A DNA stretch of 64,000 nt, taken from contig JAFDYF010000056.1 of NCBI GenBank assembly GCA_018267575.1, positions 402,505 through 466,504 of the forward strand, given 5' to 3'. The stretch comes from Bacteroidota bacterium (GTDB lineage: Bacteria; Bacteroidota; Bacteroidia; Chitinophagales; Chitinophagaceae). Shown here piece after piece: positions 52,173 to 62,262 of this stretch (position 1 is the stretch's first letter; each line of letters starts with the position of its first letter). The notes beneath the pieces are model-generated. The model was not told the DNA's origin and ran no database searches. It was given only the letters and a program-made list of their open reading frames with translations. The translations under genes and the position numbers were made by a program.

Positions 52173-54641
52173 TTAACTTTTATTCCTAATGTCTTCGGCC
52201 ATTGCCGCAATGCCTTTGCGTATGTCTCCATCAAACTTTGTAGCGTATTCCATCAGCTTTACCTTCTCTGTTTGTTCGGTAGTGTATGCGAGGTATTCTT
52301 CAAGACTTACTTCTGTCCGGTAAACCTTACTCATCATACCACCCAGGCTGATGAATACTTCTTTATATTTCTTAGCGGGATCATTGGACTTATTGACCGA
52401 GAGTACCAATGCTTTTTCTTTTTCCGTTAGCCCCAATAGTTCTTGTATCTGATCAAATTTGTTCTGGTACTTGCTTTGGTCGAGCAGGATTTTGCAATCA
52501 CTATTATTGATGATGGCTTGCTTTACCACCGGAGAAGAAATGATGTCTTCTACTTCCTGCGTTACCACGATTGCTTCGCCGAAGAATTTGCGGACTGTTT
52601 TGAACAGATATTTGATGTATTCGGCAAAGCCTTCTTTCATTAAGGCTTTCCAGGCTTCTTCTATCAATATCATTTTGCGGATGCCTTTCATCTTCCGCAT
52701 TTTGTTGATGAAGACCTCCATGATGATAATGGTTACCACCGGAAACAGGATAGGGTGATCCTTAATGTTGTCCAGTTCAAACACGATAAACCTTTCCTGC
52801 AACAAATTCAGGTTTTCGGTAGCGTTCAGCAGGTAATCAAATTCGCCGCCTTCGTAGTAAGGGCGCAGCACATAGAGAAAGTTGTCTATATCGAAATCCT
52901 TTTCTTTTACCCTGTCACCCTCCAGCACCTGCGTGTATTCATCGCGCAGAAAAGCATAGAAACTGTTGAAACAGGGAAATACAGCCGCATTTTTTTCCAG
53001 ATAACTGTAATAACCGCCAATGGCATTTGACAGGGCAACGTATTCGCTCCGCTTGAATGCCTCATCGTCCTTCTTCCACAGTGCCAGAAGCAGTGTTTTG
53101 ATACTTTCTTTCTTTTCGGTATCAAGGCTATCGCCCTCGCCTATGTAAAAGGGATTGAAGCGGATGGGATTGTCTTCGCTGTAAGTGAAGTAATAGCCCT
53201 TCACCATGTCGCAAAGTCCTTTATAACTATGTCCCACATCCACCAGTACGATATGCGTACCTTGCTCATAATAGCTGCGTACCATGTGGTTGGTGAAAAA
53301 TGATTTGCCGCTACCGGAAGGCCCAAGTATAAATTTGTTCCTGTTTGTGCAGATGCCCATTTTCATAGGCTCGTCGCTGATGTCCACATGAACGGGCTTG
53401 CCTGTAAGCCGGTCGCCCATGCGAATACCTACCGGACTTAAAGAAGATCGGTAGCCGGTTTCGAGGTTTAGGAAGCAGGTTCCCTGTTCCGCGAACGTAT
53501 CAAACGTATCATTCATCGGGAAGTCTGCGGCATTCCCAGGAATGCCCGCCCAAAATATCTGCGGAGCGCCAATGGTTTCCTGTTTGGCTACTGCATCCAT
53601 CTGTGCCAGTGCAGAGGATACCATATTCTTCAGGTCTTTGAGTTCCTCTTTATTGTCTGTCCATACAAGCACGTTGAAATGCGCCTTGACCGGCAACCGT
53701 TGCTGACTGATGGCTTCATTCAGAAAATCGTTGGTAGCATCCCTTGCAATTAAATTCTCCCTGCTGTATGCAGAAAGGGATTGCAGCCTCAGCCTTTTAC
53801 TCTCCAGTTTTTGGATGGTTTTCTGTGCATCTTCTATAAAGATGTATTGATTGTAGATGTGATTGCAGGGCAAAAGCTGGCCTAACGTAGAAGCAAACCC
53901 GACACTGAACTTCGTTTTGTCTGTACTGTATTTATCGTAATTGATGCGGCTGCCGCATAGTGCAGGAAGATCTATTGCATCGCCCAGCGTATATAACTGG
54001 CAATATTTATCGCCCACACGCATCGCTTCATCAAAAACGATATCGCCCATCAGGAAACTATCATTTTGCTCAGACAGGTAGCAATACTGTTCTACCAATC
54101 CCATTTTGCGGCTATGGCTGCGCAGCTCCTTTTCTCTTAATCTTGTTAGCTTCACAAACCCGCTATCTTCCATGATCCGCTTGAATTGTCCCGTACTGTC
54201 CAGAAAGTCCTGTAGCATCTGCGGCCTCAAAGTTTCTTCTGGCACTATGGATTTCCGCAGGAGACTTGAAAACATCGAACTGGCTGTTTTCCGGCCTTCC
54301 GGCTTTTTGGTAAGCATGATGTAGCAGGTATGAGCGAGAAAAGGACGTTCATTAAAGAACCGTTCGCTGGCCCGGCTAAGGAAACTGGTATCGTCTTTTG
54401 AGAAGTCGGGTTTATGACTGCTTTCTAAAAACCAATCCTGTTTGTGGAATACACTAAATTTGGGAAGCAGCTTAATTGCTTTTATCCATGCCTGGTGAAA
54501 GGCTTCATATTCCTGATCGGAAAGGGTAAATATTTCGGGCAGGTCTGCCTTAAAAACAACTGTCACGTCGCCTTGCTTACTCAGGATGCAGTCATGCTCC
54601 ACATCCATGATCGGTAATATATCATCCAACACTTTTTCCAT
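52173..54641 (-). CDS. traG: Conjugative transposon TraG (VirB4-type ATPase)
   Basis: The 822-residue protein is the energy-providing ATPase of the mating channel. Walker A is GPSGSGKSFFTNHMVRSYYE at about residue 442, followed by the strand HIVLVDVGHSYKGLCDMVKG; Walker B is KMILIEEAWKALMKEGFAEY near residue 660, then SDCKILLDQSKYQNKFDQIQ. The N-terminal third is the VirB4-type accessory region (MEKVLDDILPIMDVEHDCIL). It is a full-length cytoplasmic or membrane-peripheral AAA-type ATPase. It precedes the small hypothetical gene and TraI block, and a 275-residue hypothetical gene ends 50 bp upstream. Confidence 0.95.
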   Translation of the reverse strand: MEKVLDDILPIMDVEHDCILSKQGDVTVVFKADLPEIFTLSDQEYEAFHQAWIKAIKLLPKFSVFHKQDWFLESSHKPDFSKDDTSFLSRASERFFNERPFLAHTCYIMLTKKPEGRKTASSMFSSLLRKSIVPEETLRPQMLQDFLDSTGQFKRIMEDSGFVKLTRLREKELRSHSRKMGLVEQYCYLSEQNDSFLMGDIVFDEAMRVGDKYCQLYTLGDAIDLPALCGSRINYDKYSTDKTKFSVGFASTLGQLLPCNHIYNQYIFIEDAQKTIQKLESKRLRLQSLSAYSRENLIARDATNDFLNEAISQQRLPVKAHFNVLVWTDNKEELKDLKNMVSSALAQMDAVAKQETIGAPQIFWAGIPGNAADFPMNDTFDTFAEQGTCFLNLETGYRSSLSPVGIRMGDRLTGKPVHVDISDEPMKMGICTNRNKFILGPSGSGKSFFTNHMVRSYYEQGTHIVLVDVGHSYKGLCDMVKGYYFTYSEDNPIRFNPFYIGEGDSLDTEKKESIKTLLLALWKKDDEAFKRSEYVALSNAIGGYYSYLEKNAAVFPCFNSFYAFLRDEYTQVLEGDRVKEKDFDIDNFLYVLRPYYEGGEFDYLLNATENLNLLQERFIVFELDNIKDHPILFPVVTIIIMEVFINKMRKMKGIRKMILIEEAWKALMKEGFAEYIKYLFKTVRKFFGEAIVVTQEVEDIISSPVVKQAIINNSDCKILLDQSKYQNKFDQIQELLGLTEKEKALVLSVNKSNDPAKKYKEVFISLGGMMSKVYRTEVSLEEYLAYTTEQTEKVKLMEYATKFDGDIRKGIAAMAEDIRNKS

Positions 54642-54690
54642 CTCACTTTATTTTACCTGTTATCACTTACTGCACTCTGGCAGCGCTATG

Positions 54691-55518
54691 TCATAGCTTC
54701 GGCCCTCTGCGTTGCCGTTTTTGGCTTTTTTGTTCTTTGTCTGTTTGCTTGATTTGATTTTGTTGCTTATGCTGTTTGTTAATATTCTCTTGTATTGTTG
54801 CTTCGATACCGGTTTCCTTCCAATCAACCATCTTTGCCTCGAAATGAGATTTTACATTGGTTTCTTTTAATCCGTATGTTTCATCCCAGCCACCTTTCCG
54901 GTTATATCCTATGGGGTCTAATGCGCTTTCGTGAGGAAACGAAATAACGATAAGGTCTTTGGGAATAGACGTGATATTATCGTGGTCCAGATCCTGAAAT
55001 TCATGCGTCTTTGGATTGTAAGGAATGGTGTAAACTTTACGGTCATCATCATAGAAATGATCAATCTGGCTGAACACAATTCCTTTGGAAAGAAAATCGT
55101 CTTTAGGACGAAGCATGTCCATGCGGATATCAACAAAGAAGGTGTGACCGGCAATATCTACAGTCGGCAGTTGTCCCATCAACCTTCTTCCAAGTGCCTG
55201 CTGATCTACCATCAATGAAAAATCAGTTTTACCCTGCATCTCTTGAATGGAACAGCCATATTTTTCCGACATTCCAACAGGGTCAAGCTGTACCAACTCA
55301 GGTATTTTAACTGTTCTTACATCCGTATCATCACTGAACAGCATCGGTATGTTCTTTTCTTTTGGACTGTAGTCAAATACATATCCATCGCCTACATCCC
55401 GCATGTCTGACAGAGGTATTACGTTTTCAGGGTTTGCCTTTTCGCTAAGCTGTAGGTTAGCCGCATCAACCACAAAGTCGGTTCCTTCGATGCTATACAC
55501 CGGCAATTCTCTTTTCAT
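54691..55518 (-). CDS. ICE hypothetical protein, 275 aa
   Basis: A soluble-looking protein without signal peptide. It has beta-strand segments in its first two thirds (PVYSIEGTDFVVDAANLQLS, then FDYSPKEKNIPMLFSDD and TVDIAGHTFFVDIRMDMLRP) and a basic Lys/Gln-rich tail (residues about 245-275) ending RQRRGPKL. Pro- and His-containing motifs such as FPHESALDPIGYNRKGGW may be conserved in ICE relatives. It starts 4 bases inside traF's end and precedes traG by 50 bp. I do not recognise the family; the basic tail suggests contact with DNA or membrane phosphates. Confidence 0.72.
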   Translation of the reverse strand: MKRELPVYSIEGTDFVVDAANLQLSEKANPENVIPLSDMRDVGDGYVFDYSPKEKNIPMLFSDDTDVRTVKIPELVQLDPVGMSEKYGCSIQEMQGKTDFSLMVDQQALGRRLMGQLPTVDIAGHTFFVDIRMDMLRPKDDFLSKGIVFSQIDHFYDDDRKVYTIPYNPKTHEFQDLDHDNITSIPKDLIVISFPHESALDPIGYNRKGGWDETYGLKETNVKSHFEAKMVDWKETGIEATIQENINKQHKQQNQIKQTDKEQKSQKRQRRGPKL

Positions 55519-55844
55519 GATTGTTTTTCTTTAGTTCCTATAAAAATTTTTCGGCTCCGCGATTTGATGAGCTTCGGGACCTGCTTACGGGCAAGGGCTT
55601 TCATTAAGCCATACTCTCCATACTTATTGCTCATGGCGTAAATCTTCATGATGAGGAATGCTCCTGCGGATAGGATAATGCCGATACACAGGTATGTAGG
55701 CAAGCCGATGATATACATTACCGCAAATACAATAAGCAGGGCCACAACACCGCCGCCCAGATACCATATATACTGCGCTTTCAAACCCTTGAACTCTATG
55801 CTCTGGTTAATTCCCTTGTTGATCTGATAGACACTATTTGCCAT
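55515..55844 (-). CDS. traF: Conjugative transposon TraF (DUF4133)
   Basis: The 109-residue protein has two adjacent membrane helices (IWYLGGGVVALLIVFAVMYI and LCIGIILSAGAFLIMKIYAM) after a short start MANSVYQINKGINQSIEFKG, the classic DUF4133 form. The second of two close ATG codons (55844) has a Shine-Dalgarno-like AAAGGA at the better distance. By position and topology TraF corresponds to VirB3, the small membrane protein linked to VirB4. It is translationally coupled to the hypothetical gene downstream and follows the giant methylase-helicase gene by 20 bp. Confidence 0.9.
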   Translation of the reverse strand: MANSVYQINKGINQSIEFKGLKAQYIWYLGGGVVALLIVFAVMYIIGLPTYLCIGIILSAGAFLIMKIYAMSNKYGEYGLMKALARKQVPKLIKSRSRKIFIGTKEKQS

Positions 55845-55864
55845 AACCATTTCCTTTAATTGGT

Positions 55865-58800
55865 TTATAATCTTATTCTGCTTCGGGGACGTTCGGCCAT
55901 TTGTTGTGTGGCAAGTATTACGTCCTTCGGAACAGTTTGTCCATTGAGTTTTTCGTTAATTTGAATGACAGGTACTTCACTCACTTCGCCCGGCTGGTTT
56001 TCTGCTACCTGTTGCTGCTTCAGTTGGTTTTCCTGTATTTTAATGGCTATCTGCCTTTCCAGATTAGCCAGTTCGCTTTTCATTTGCGACAATTCGACCT
56101 CCTGTAAAAAAGGCTTCGTAGTAAGCTGTTCCAGTTTCGGGATAGCTGTAGTCAGGTCGGCCAATGTATGTTCGTATTTATCTTTCAGGCTTTCAACCCG
56201 GTCAATGGCATTAAGGAAATGTCTTGCGGCCAGCTTAGGATTATCTGTATTTGGAAGGCCATTATTATAGGTGTATTTAATGCCCTCATTGTCCCTTTGG
56301 GCATAGAAGCTATTGGAGTAGCGGTACTCAAAAACGCCATTTTCTTCGTAGGCATCCTGTTGCCTGCGGATATACAGGTTGAAACCATATAATGTACCTA
56401 CCTGTGCGGTATGCTCTCCAGCATCAGTTGGTTTCCAGTCCTGGTACAGTTTGATAATATGCTTGCCGATAGCTTCGCTATCTGATGAACTGATGTTATC
56501 CAGTTTAATGAGATTGACCTTCACACCGTCCTTATCCAGTTGAAGGACGCTTTTATAGGCTGTTTCATCTGCCCGCAACTTGTCCAGTGTTTTGACTGTA
56601 GAAGCCTGCTCGTTTTGCAAGGTTTCCAACTGGTATTTGTTACGGGACACTTCCCTGAAATGAGATACTTTCAGGCTTTCCATTACAGCTATTTTCTTTT
56701 CCAGCTTTGATTTTTCTAACAGCGATGTATCACCGGAGAGAATAGCGATGTATTCGGAGAAATTCATCCCGCTCTTTTCATCAATTGCGCCTTCATCAAT
56801 AGTGCGGACATTCAGCTCACAATTTTTCATTTGCGAAATGAACGTCTGTTTATTTTTCAAGAGGTTGAATTTGTAATTATCAAGCGACTGCTCCACGGCA
56901 TATACATAGTTCCGAACCTTGTTTTCATAATGCTCTTTAGCAATCAGGTTGCCCTGGCGTGCGCCACGGCCATTGCGTTGCTCCAGCTCAGAAGGTTTCC
57001 AGGGAATATCCAGATGGTGCATAGCCACCATACGCTGCTGAACGTTCAATCCTGTGCCTGCCTTTTCGGTACTGCCTAATAGAATGCGTATTTCACCCCG
57101 GTTCATTTTTCGGAACAGATCTGGCTTTTTAGCATCTGTCCAGTCGTGTATGAATGTGATCTCACGCTCAGGAATGCCAAAGTCCCTCACGAGCTTTTCT
57201 TTAAGCGCATCGTAAATATTGAAGTCATTGGGTTTAGGCGTGCCAATGTCGGAGAACACAATCTGCGTACCCTTATGCTGCATACTTTCCTTATAGATTT
57301 CAGCAATCTTGCGGGCACTGACGTTTACCTTGTTATCAGGATGGTCGCTGTACTTCCATTCACTAATCAGTCGCATGTCTGCGGCCATCTTTTTTGCATA
57401 GTTGGTGGCAATCAGCATCCGGCCTTTATCTTCTTCAGGCGTTAGCCTGCCACGTCCAATAAGTTCGCCGTTACCTGTTTTAGCGAATTGCATCAGGTTT
57501 TTGATGAACTCGACTTGTTCGGGCGTTGGTTTTATATTCACCAACGTTTCATTCAGATCAGGCTTGTCAAGGTTAATATGCTTCGCTGTCTTGTAGTCGG
57601 TAATTTCATTATAGAACAAAGCCAATTCCGGCACTTTGATAAAATGCCTGAAGCGTTCTTTAGCTATGATTTCATTGGTTACTGAAAACTCAAAGTCTGT
57701 TGTCTTACGTGCGAATACAGCTGCCCAACCATCAAAATTCTCAATATGCTGACGCTCCATTTCCTTCGGACGCAGGTACTTGAACAGCAAATACATTTCG
57801 GTAAGGCTATTAGATATGGGTGTGCCGGAAAGGAAGGTTACGCACAGGTCACTGTTAAACCGGCTCTGCAACTCACGGACGGCAAACAGCATGTTAAGGG
57901 CCTTCTGGCTGCCTTCCATATTGCCTAAGCCTGCAACCCGGTTGTGACGGGTTGTAAACGTGAGGTTTTTATACTTATGAGATTCATCCACAAAGAGGTG
58001 ATCAATACCCATATCCCTGAAATTGATACCTGCATCTTTCTTTTCCTCTATATCTTTAAGCACTCCCTTCAGCTTGCCTTCCAGGTTGTTTTTGCGTATC
58101 TCCAAGCCTTTAAGCATTTTCTTAGAGATTTCACCGCCAAGCTCTTTGATCGTTTCAAGATCACGTTCTACATTGTCAAGCTCTGCCTGGAATATTTCTT
58201 TTTGTATCTCTGGTGACTGTGGTATTTTTCCGAATTGATCATGTGTAAGAATGATGCAATCCCAATTGTTATTCTTTATTTCATGGAAGAGCCGTAGCCG
58301 CTGTGCTGGTGTAAAGTCGTTTTGTCCGGGAAACAGTATGCGGGCCTTTGGATAGGCTTTCTTATAAGTTTCGGCAATCTGGTTAACGTTTGCCTTCAGG
58401 GCAACGATCATGGGTTTATGTACAATGCCCAAGCGTTTCATTTCCTGAGCGGAAACGATCATGGTAAGCGTTTTACCTAACCCTACTTCGTGGTCAACCA
58501 AAGCTCCTCTGTTCTGTATAATGCGCCATGCTGCATTTTTCTGACTGCTGTACAGGTCTTCAATGCCCAAAGCCTTTTTATCAAGTCCCGGAAAATTCAG
58601 GTGAGTGCCATCGAACTCCCGTAATACATAGCAGTTGAATGTATCGTTGTACAGATTTTCCAAGTGCTTTTTTTCTGTATCGGGCAATTCATTCAGCCAG
58701 TTGATAAAACCGCTTCGGATCTGCTCAATCTTTTGGTGAGCCAACTGTATGGCTTCACTATCCGGCAGCCTGATGGTTGTATTGTTCGGCCCCTTTACTT

Positions 58801-61405
58801 CATAAGTAAAGAAGGGAGTGGTATTCTCCAGTGCATGTTCCATCAGCGTGTAGCCGTAAGTGGTGCGTCCGCTTTTGGGTGTAACAGCAAATTCCCTCGA
58901 TACTTTAATGTTCATCCCGGTGCTTACTTTGAAAGCATCCAGCGAAGCGAAATAATTGATAGTAGCGTCCTGTTCAAACAGTGCTGTTGCGAAACGCTCA
59001 TAGTAAGAAGTGGGTATCCAGCGTTCACCTAAATTGAAATCCAGTAGTTCAAATGGAATACGCTCCGGCTGCACTTTTAATATGGCCTCAGTACTTCGTT
59101 TATATTGCGGATTCTCAGAAAACTCATTAGACAGATGTTCTGCCTGTCTTAGTTTTTCTACCACATTGCCGCTTAAATATTGATCGGCAGTTTCCCATTC
59201 ATTGCTTGCAGGATTCAGGTACACATGGTTGCCCAGACGACCGATCACCTCGTTTTCTTCCAGCCCCATTGCGGCGCTTATAAACCCTACATCTACCTTG
59301 CCTGTATCATTAAGGCTGTGTGCAAGCGCTTCAATGGGGTCATCGGTGATGAACCGTTCTTTTACGTGATGAATAGCGTGAGTAAGAATGTCGGCTTTTA
59401 CAAACCTTTCGCCATCCCTGCGTTCGAGCGAGGAAAGCGTAATAACACCAAAGGCGGTATCTTCAAGAATGCGCCTCCGATTGTCGGGACCATTTAAAAG
59501 CCCGTATTCGGCAATGAACTTTTCATAAGTAGTGTTAAGGCTGTCCCTATCAACATCGGTGATGGTTTCCCCTGATACTTCCTTGCCAGATAATTCGAGA
59601 TAAGCGTCACGTAATACAGCGTAACTTTCATAGAAGCGAATATTACCCTGAAGACCGAGAGGCTGGAAAAGAGCCTGTTTATATTCAGGATCGGGACTAC
59701 CTATAGTTCCAACGCTGCCCATGTGCACTACCAATGTTCCTTCCTGGTAATAAGATTTGAGGCCAATAAAAGGAAGTGGTGTTTTTTGCTCAAAGCGGAA
59801 AAAACCTTCCAATGTCTGATCGCCTTCATATTTGAAACTGTGATCAAACTGTTTAAGGTAATTGGAGATACCTGTAAGTTCATGTCCCAATAAGCGGGCA
59901 TCCATCCAGTTTACAGACAGTTGATTTACTTCTTTGACGTTGGAATAGAGCTTGTATAAAAAGCGGTTGCTTTTATGCTGTTTTGCGGTAAGCAATACTA
60001 CATTTTCGTGGCTCGGCTTATCAGTGGTACGAATTGTACCGACAATCCGGGCCGTTGTTTTTTGTACGATGGTTTCATCGAGCGGGTTGATATAGGCCAT
60101 TGCCCGGTTGATCTGTTCTGCCGGTGCGGTATCAAATAACCCTAACTGTACTGACGGGGCTTCTGCCTTGCTTTCCGGCATAGGCAGGTAAGTCAGCTTT
60201 TTGCCTTCGTTTTCTGAAACTGGTAGGGCGAGTGCTTGTGCTTTCTCAAACAGTTCGGTGTTGAAGCGATTTTGTAATTGATGGGTAAGGCTGGCATAAA
60301 GGGCATCCCGTATCTGGCTAATATCACCTTCCTGCCATACTACTTCTGAAGCCCTGCCGTATTGGTTTTTTCCGGGCTTACGCACATTGCCCATGACAAC
60401 ATCGTGATCATGCGTAGATATGAAGTAGTTATAAGGAAATCGGCCAAACTCATTCTCCCTCTCACGTACTTCATTCAGCCATTCTTCTTCCCAGCTTATC
60501 TTTTCCTTTGCTGTATTTTTCTGAACGATTAACAGGTGATTCGGCGCTTCGGTATTACCTGTATCTTTCATCAGGTTGTCCGGCATTACAGCCAGGCCCA
60601 CGAAGTTTGCCCGCTCAAACAGGTATTCCCGTGCCGCATGGTTAGAAGGGCTATTCAAAAAGGCATCCGTCGTAATGAATGCCATAAGGCCGCCTTCGGC
60701 CAGTTTATCCAAACCTTTAGCAAAAAAGTAGTTGTGAATTTTGCCAGATATTTCCTTGTCTGGAAATGCTTCGTCATATACCGAGAAGTTTCCAAAGGGA
60801 ATATTGCTTACTACAAGGTCATAGCCGCCATTATCTCTAACCGGAGCTTCTTCAAACCCCGTAATGTGAGTAGCTGTTTTAACAGGGAGCGTACTGTTAA
60901 CCGCAGAAAGCACTAATCCGGTGAGCCTGTCCTTTTCTACTGCGGTGATCTGTTCCAGTTCAGGAAAGGCTGTAACAGCCTCGCTTATAAATACCCCGGA
61001 ACCGGCAGAAGGCTCGTATAACCTTTTAGGCTGTATGCCTTGCGCTTCAAGCACGCTATACAATGTTTGTGGTACGACCTCTGGTGTGTAGAATGCGGTC
61101 AAAACACTATGTCGTAATGAAGCGATAATTTCTTTATAGGCTGCATCATCATAGTTTTCCCTGAGCAGCTCATGTAATTGTGTTATACCCTGGTGGTGCT
61201 TCAGATCTTCTTTGGTAGCCCCATTAGCCTGCCATTCCTCCGGCGTTCCGTAAGGATATAAAACGACCTTGATGCCGCCAAAACCTGCGTATTTTTTCAG
61301 GCTGGCGACATCCTCCGCAGTAAGCGGGCGACCGTTCTGATAATCCAACGCTATTCGGATAGCATCAAGATTATCTTGCAGCTTTTGAGAAACATTGTAA
61401 GCCAT
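55865..61405 (-). CDS. Giant N6-DNA methylase and helicase fusion
   Basis: The 1846-residue protein starts at ATG 61405 (MAYNVSQKLQDNLDAIRIAL); an upstream GTG in frame is less likely. Its N-terminal part is an N6-adenine methylase, with EPSAGSGVFISEA at about residues 133-145 as the AdoMet motif and VSNIPFGNFSVYD at about 199-211 as the catalytic NPPF-type motif (NIPF). The central part has a superfamily-2 helicase: DHEVGLGKTLTMIVSAQEMK near residue 970, DESHKYKNLTF near 1142 and LEQRNGRGARQGNL near 1480. Coiled segments follow. Such methylase-helicase proteins are common in Bacteroidota ICEs, where they may protect incoming DNA from restriction or unwind it. It sits inside the tra operon between traE and traF. 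Methylation specificity cannot be read. Confidence 0.92.
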   Translation of the reverse strand: MAYNVSQKLQDNLDAIRIALDYQNGRPLTAEDVASLKKYAGFGGIKVVLYPYGTPEEWQANGATKEDLKHHQGITQLHELLRENYDDAAYKEIIASLRHSVLTAFYTPEVVPQTLYSVLEAQGIQPKRLYEPSAGSGVFISEAVTAFPELEQITAVEKDRLTGLVLSAVNSTLPVKTATHITGFEEAPVRDNGGYDLVVSNIPFGNFSVYDEAFPDKEISGKIHNYFFAKGLDKLAEGGLMAFITTDAFLNSPSNHAAREYLFERANFVGLAVMPDNLMKDTGNTEAPNHLLIVQKNTAKEKISWEEEWLNEVRERENEFGRFPYNYFISTHDHDVVMGNVRKPGKNQYGRASEVVWQEGDISQIRDALYASLTHQLQNRFNTELFEKAQALALPVSENEGKKLTYLPMPESKAEAPSVQLGLFDTAPAEQINRAMAYINPLDETIVQKTTARIVGTIRTTDKPSHENVVLLTAKQHKSNRFLYKLYSNVKEVNQLSVNWMDARLLGHELTGISNYLKQFDHSFKYEGDQTLEGFFRFEQKTPLPFIGLKSYYQEGTLVVHMGSVGTIGSPDPEYKQALFQPLGLQGNIRFYESYAVLRDAYLELSGKEVSGETITDVDRDSLNTTYEKFIAEYGLLNGPDNRRRILEDTAFGVITLSSLERRDGERFVKADILTHAIHHVKERFITDDPIEALAHSLNDTGKVDVGFISAAMGLEENEVIGRLGNHVYLNPASNEWETADQYLSGNVVEKLRQAEHLSNEFSENPQYKRSTEAILKVQPERIPFELLDFNLGERWIPTSYYERFATALFEQDATINYFASLDAFKVSTGMNIKVSREFAVTPKSGRTTYGYTLMEHALENTTPFFTYEVKGPNNTTIRLPDSEAIQLAHQKIEQIRSGFINWLNELPDTEKKHLENLYNDTFNCYVLREFDGTHLNFPGLDKKALGIEDLYSSQKNAAWRIIQNRGALVDHEVGLGKTLTMIVSAQEMKRLGIVHKPMIVALKANVNQIAETYKKAYPKARILFPGQNDFTPAQRLRLFHEIKNNNWDCIILTHDQFGKIPQSPEIQKEIFQAELDNVERDLETIKELGGEISKKMLKGLEIRKNNLEGKLKGVLKDIEEKKDAGINFRDMGIDHLFVDESHKYKNLTFTTRHNRVAGLGNMEGSQKALNMLFAVRELQSRFNSDLCVTFLSGTPISNSLTEMYLLFKYLRPKEMERQHIENFDGWAAVFARKTTDFEFSVTNEIIAKERFRHFIKVPELALFYNEITDYKTAKHINLDKPDLNETLVNIKPTPEQVEFIKNLMQFAKTGNGELIGRGRLTPEEDKGRMLIATNYAKKMAADMRLISEWKYSDHPDNKVNVSARKIAEIYKESMQHKGTQIVFSDIGTPKPNDFNIYDALKEKLVRDFGIPEREITFIHDWTDAKKPDLFRKMNRGEIRILLGSTEKAGTGLNVQQRMVAMHHLDIPWKPSELEQRNGRGARQGNLIAKEHYENKVRNYVYAVEQSLDNYKFNLLKNKQTFISQMKNCELNVRTIDEGAIDEKSGMNFSEYIAILSGDTSLLEKSKLEKKIAVMESLKVSHFREVSRNKYQLETLQNEQASTVKTLDKLRADETAYKSVLQLDKDGVKVNLIKLDNISSSDSEAIGKHIIKLYQDWKPTDAGEHTAQVGTLYGFNLYIRRQQDAYEENGVFEYRYSNSFYAQRDNEGIKYTYNNGLPNTDNPKLAARHFLNAIDRVESLKDKYEHTLADLTTAIPKLEQLTTKPFLQEVELSQMKSELANLERQIAIKIQENQLKQQQVAENQPGEVSEVPVIQINEKLNGQTVPKDVILATQQMAERPRSRIRL

Positions 61406-61443
61406 AACCACACATTTTCTTTCTTCACTTTTCTTTTTTGGGC

Positions 61444-61872
61444 TTAGGCGAGATAGTCATGCACCTGTCCGATGATGGCATATCTCAAATGCCTGTTTGC
61501 TTCATTTTCACCGTTAAAATCAAAATCACTGAAGATGCTTTTGCAGGCTTCAATGAGGTTCACTACTTCATAGGTGAGTGTTCCGTTTTCCTTCATCCGC
61601 AGGTAGTCACTATTAAATTCTTCCTCGATAACTGAGCGGATATACTGATAGCGGGACGGTTTTAAATCTTCCGTCATAGCTTGCAGGCACAATTCCTCAA
61701 TAATGTATTGCGGCTTTTCTTCGCTAAGAAACTGCGCTGCCATAGGCATCACTGCGGCTACCTTGTTCTCCAGATAGCGTGTAACTGAATAGTCCTCCTG
61801 CAAGCTGAGCATCAGGTCAGGGTTGTTGTGGACGATATACGCCCACAACTTTTCCGTTAGCATACTTTGCAT
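61444..61872 (-). CDS. ICE hypothetical protein upstream of the methylase-helicase
   Basis: Starting at the ATG at 61872 avoids overlap with the end of traE and gives 142 residues; an upstream ATG at 61896 and one at 61863 are also possible. The product is acidic and helical (LTEKLWAYIVHNNPDLMLSL, PQYIIEELCLQAMTEDLKPS, RYQYIRSVIEEEFNSDYLRM) with a Tyr-rich end. I recall similar proteins next to the methylase-helicase in other Bacteroidota elements and nothing about function. It may be a partner of the giant protein. Confidence 0.72.
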   Translation of the reverse strand: MQSMLTEKLWAYIVHNNPDLMLSLQEDYSVTRYLENKVAAVMPMAAQFLSEEKPQYIIEELCLQAMTEDLKPSRYQYIRSVIEEEFNSDYLRMKENGTLTYEVVNLIEACKSIFSDFDFNGENEANRHLRYAIIGQVHDYLA

Positions 61873-61885
61873 ACGTCCTGATTTT

Positions 61886-62224
61886 TTAAACTCCAAAGAA
61901 GGATTGAATAACAGTGGCTACCACGACCAGAAAAATGCAACTGCCAAACCAGGCGGCTGCAACCTTACCGGTGTCCTGGTCACCTGCATTCCATTTCTGG
62001 TACACCTTAACTGCGCCAATCAAACCAAGCAATGCTCCCACTGCATACATCAGGTTTGTACCTGCTGCAAAATAGCTTCGCACCTTAGTGTTGGCTTCGT
62101 TGATACCCTGTATGCCATCCTGAGCAAATGCCCCATAATGGATAGCCAATAGTGCCAGAGCGGCACAGATCATAATAACCCTTTTTCGGTTATTTGCTTT
62201 TGTTTTCCTGCTGCACATTTCCAT
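61886..62224 (-). CDS. traE: Conjugative transposon TraE (DUF4134)
   Basis: The 112-residue protein has a signal-type helix (VIMICAALALLAIHYGAFAQ), then a short mature part with two helices (YFAAGTNLMYAVGALLGLIG and AAAWFGSCIFLVVVATVIQS), the DUF4134 pattern. TraE is at the position of the VirB2 pilin and VirB2-like small membrane proteins; exact correspondence is inference. It is preceded on the transcript by a large stem-loop (62,263-62,349) and by the small membrane protein at 62.4-62.8 kb. Confidence 0.9.
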   Translation of the reverse strand: MEMCSRKTKANNRKRVIMICAALALLAIHYGAFAQDGIQGINEANTKVRSYFAAGTNLMYAVGALLGLIGAVKVYQKWNAGDQDTGKVAAAWFGSCIFLVVVATVIQSFFGV

Positions 62225-62262
62225 AACACACGTTTATTAAAGTTTGAAATCAACTCGAAAGG

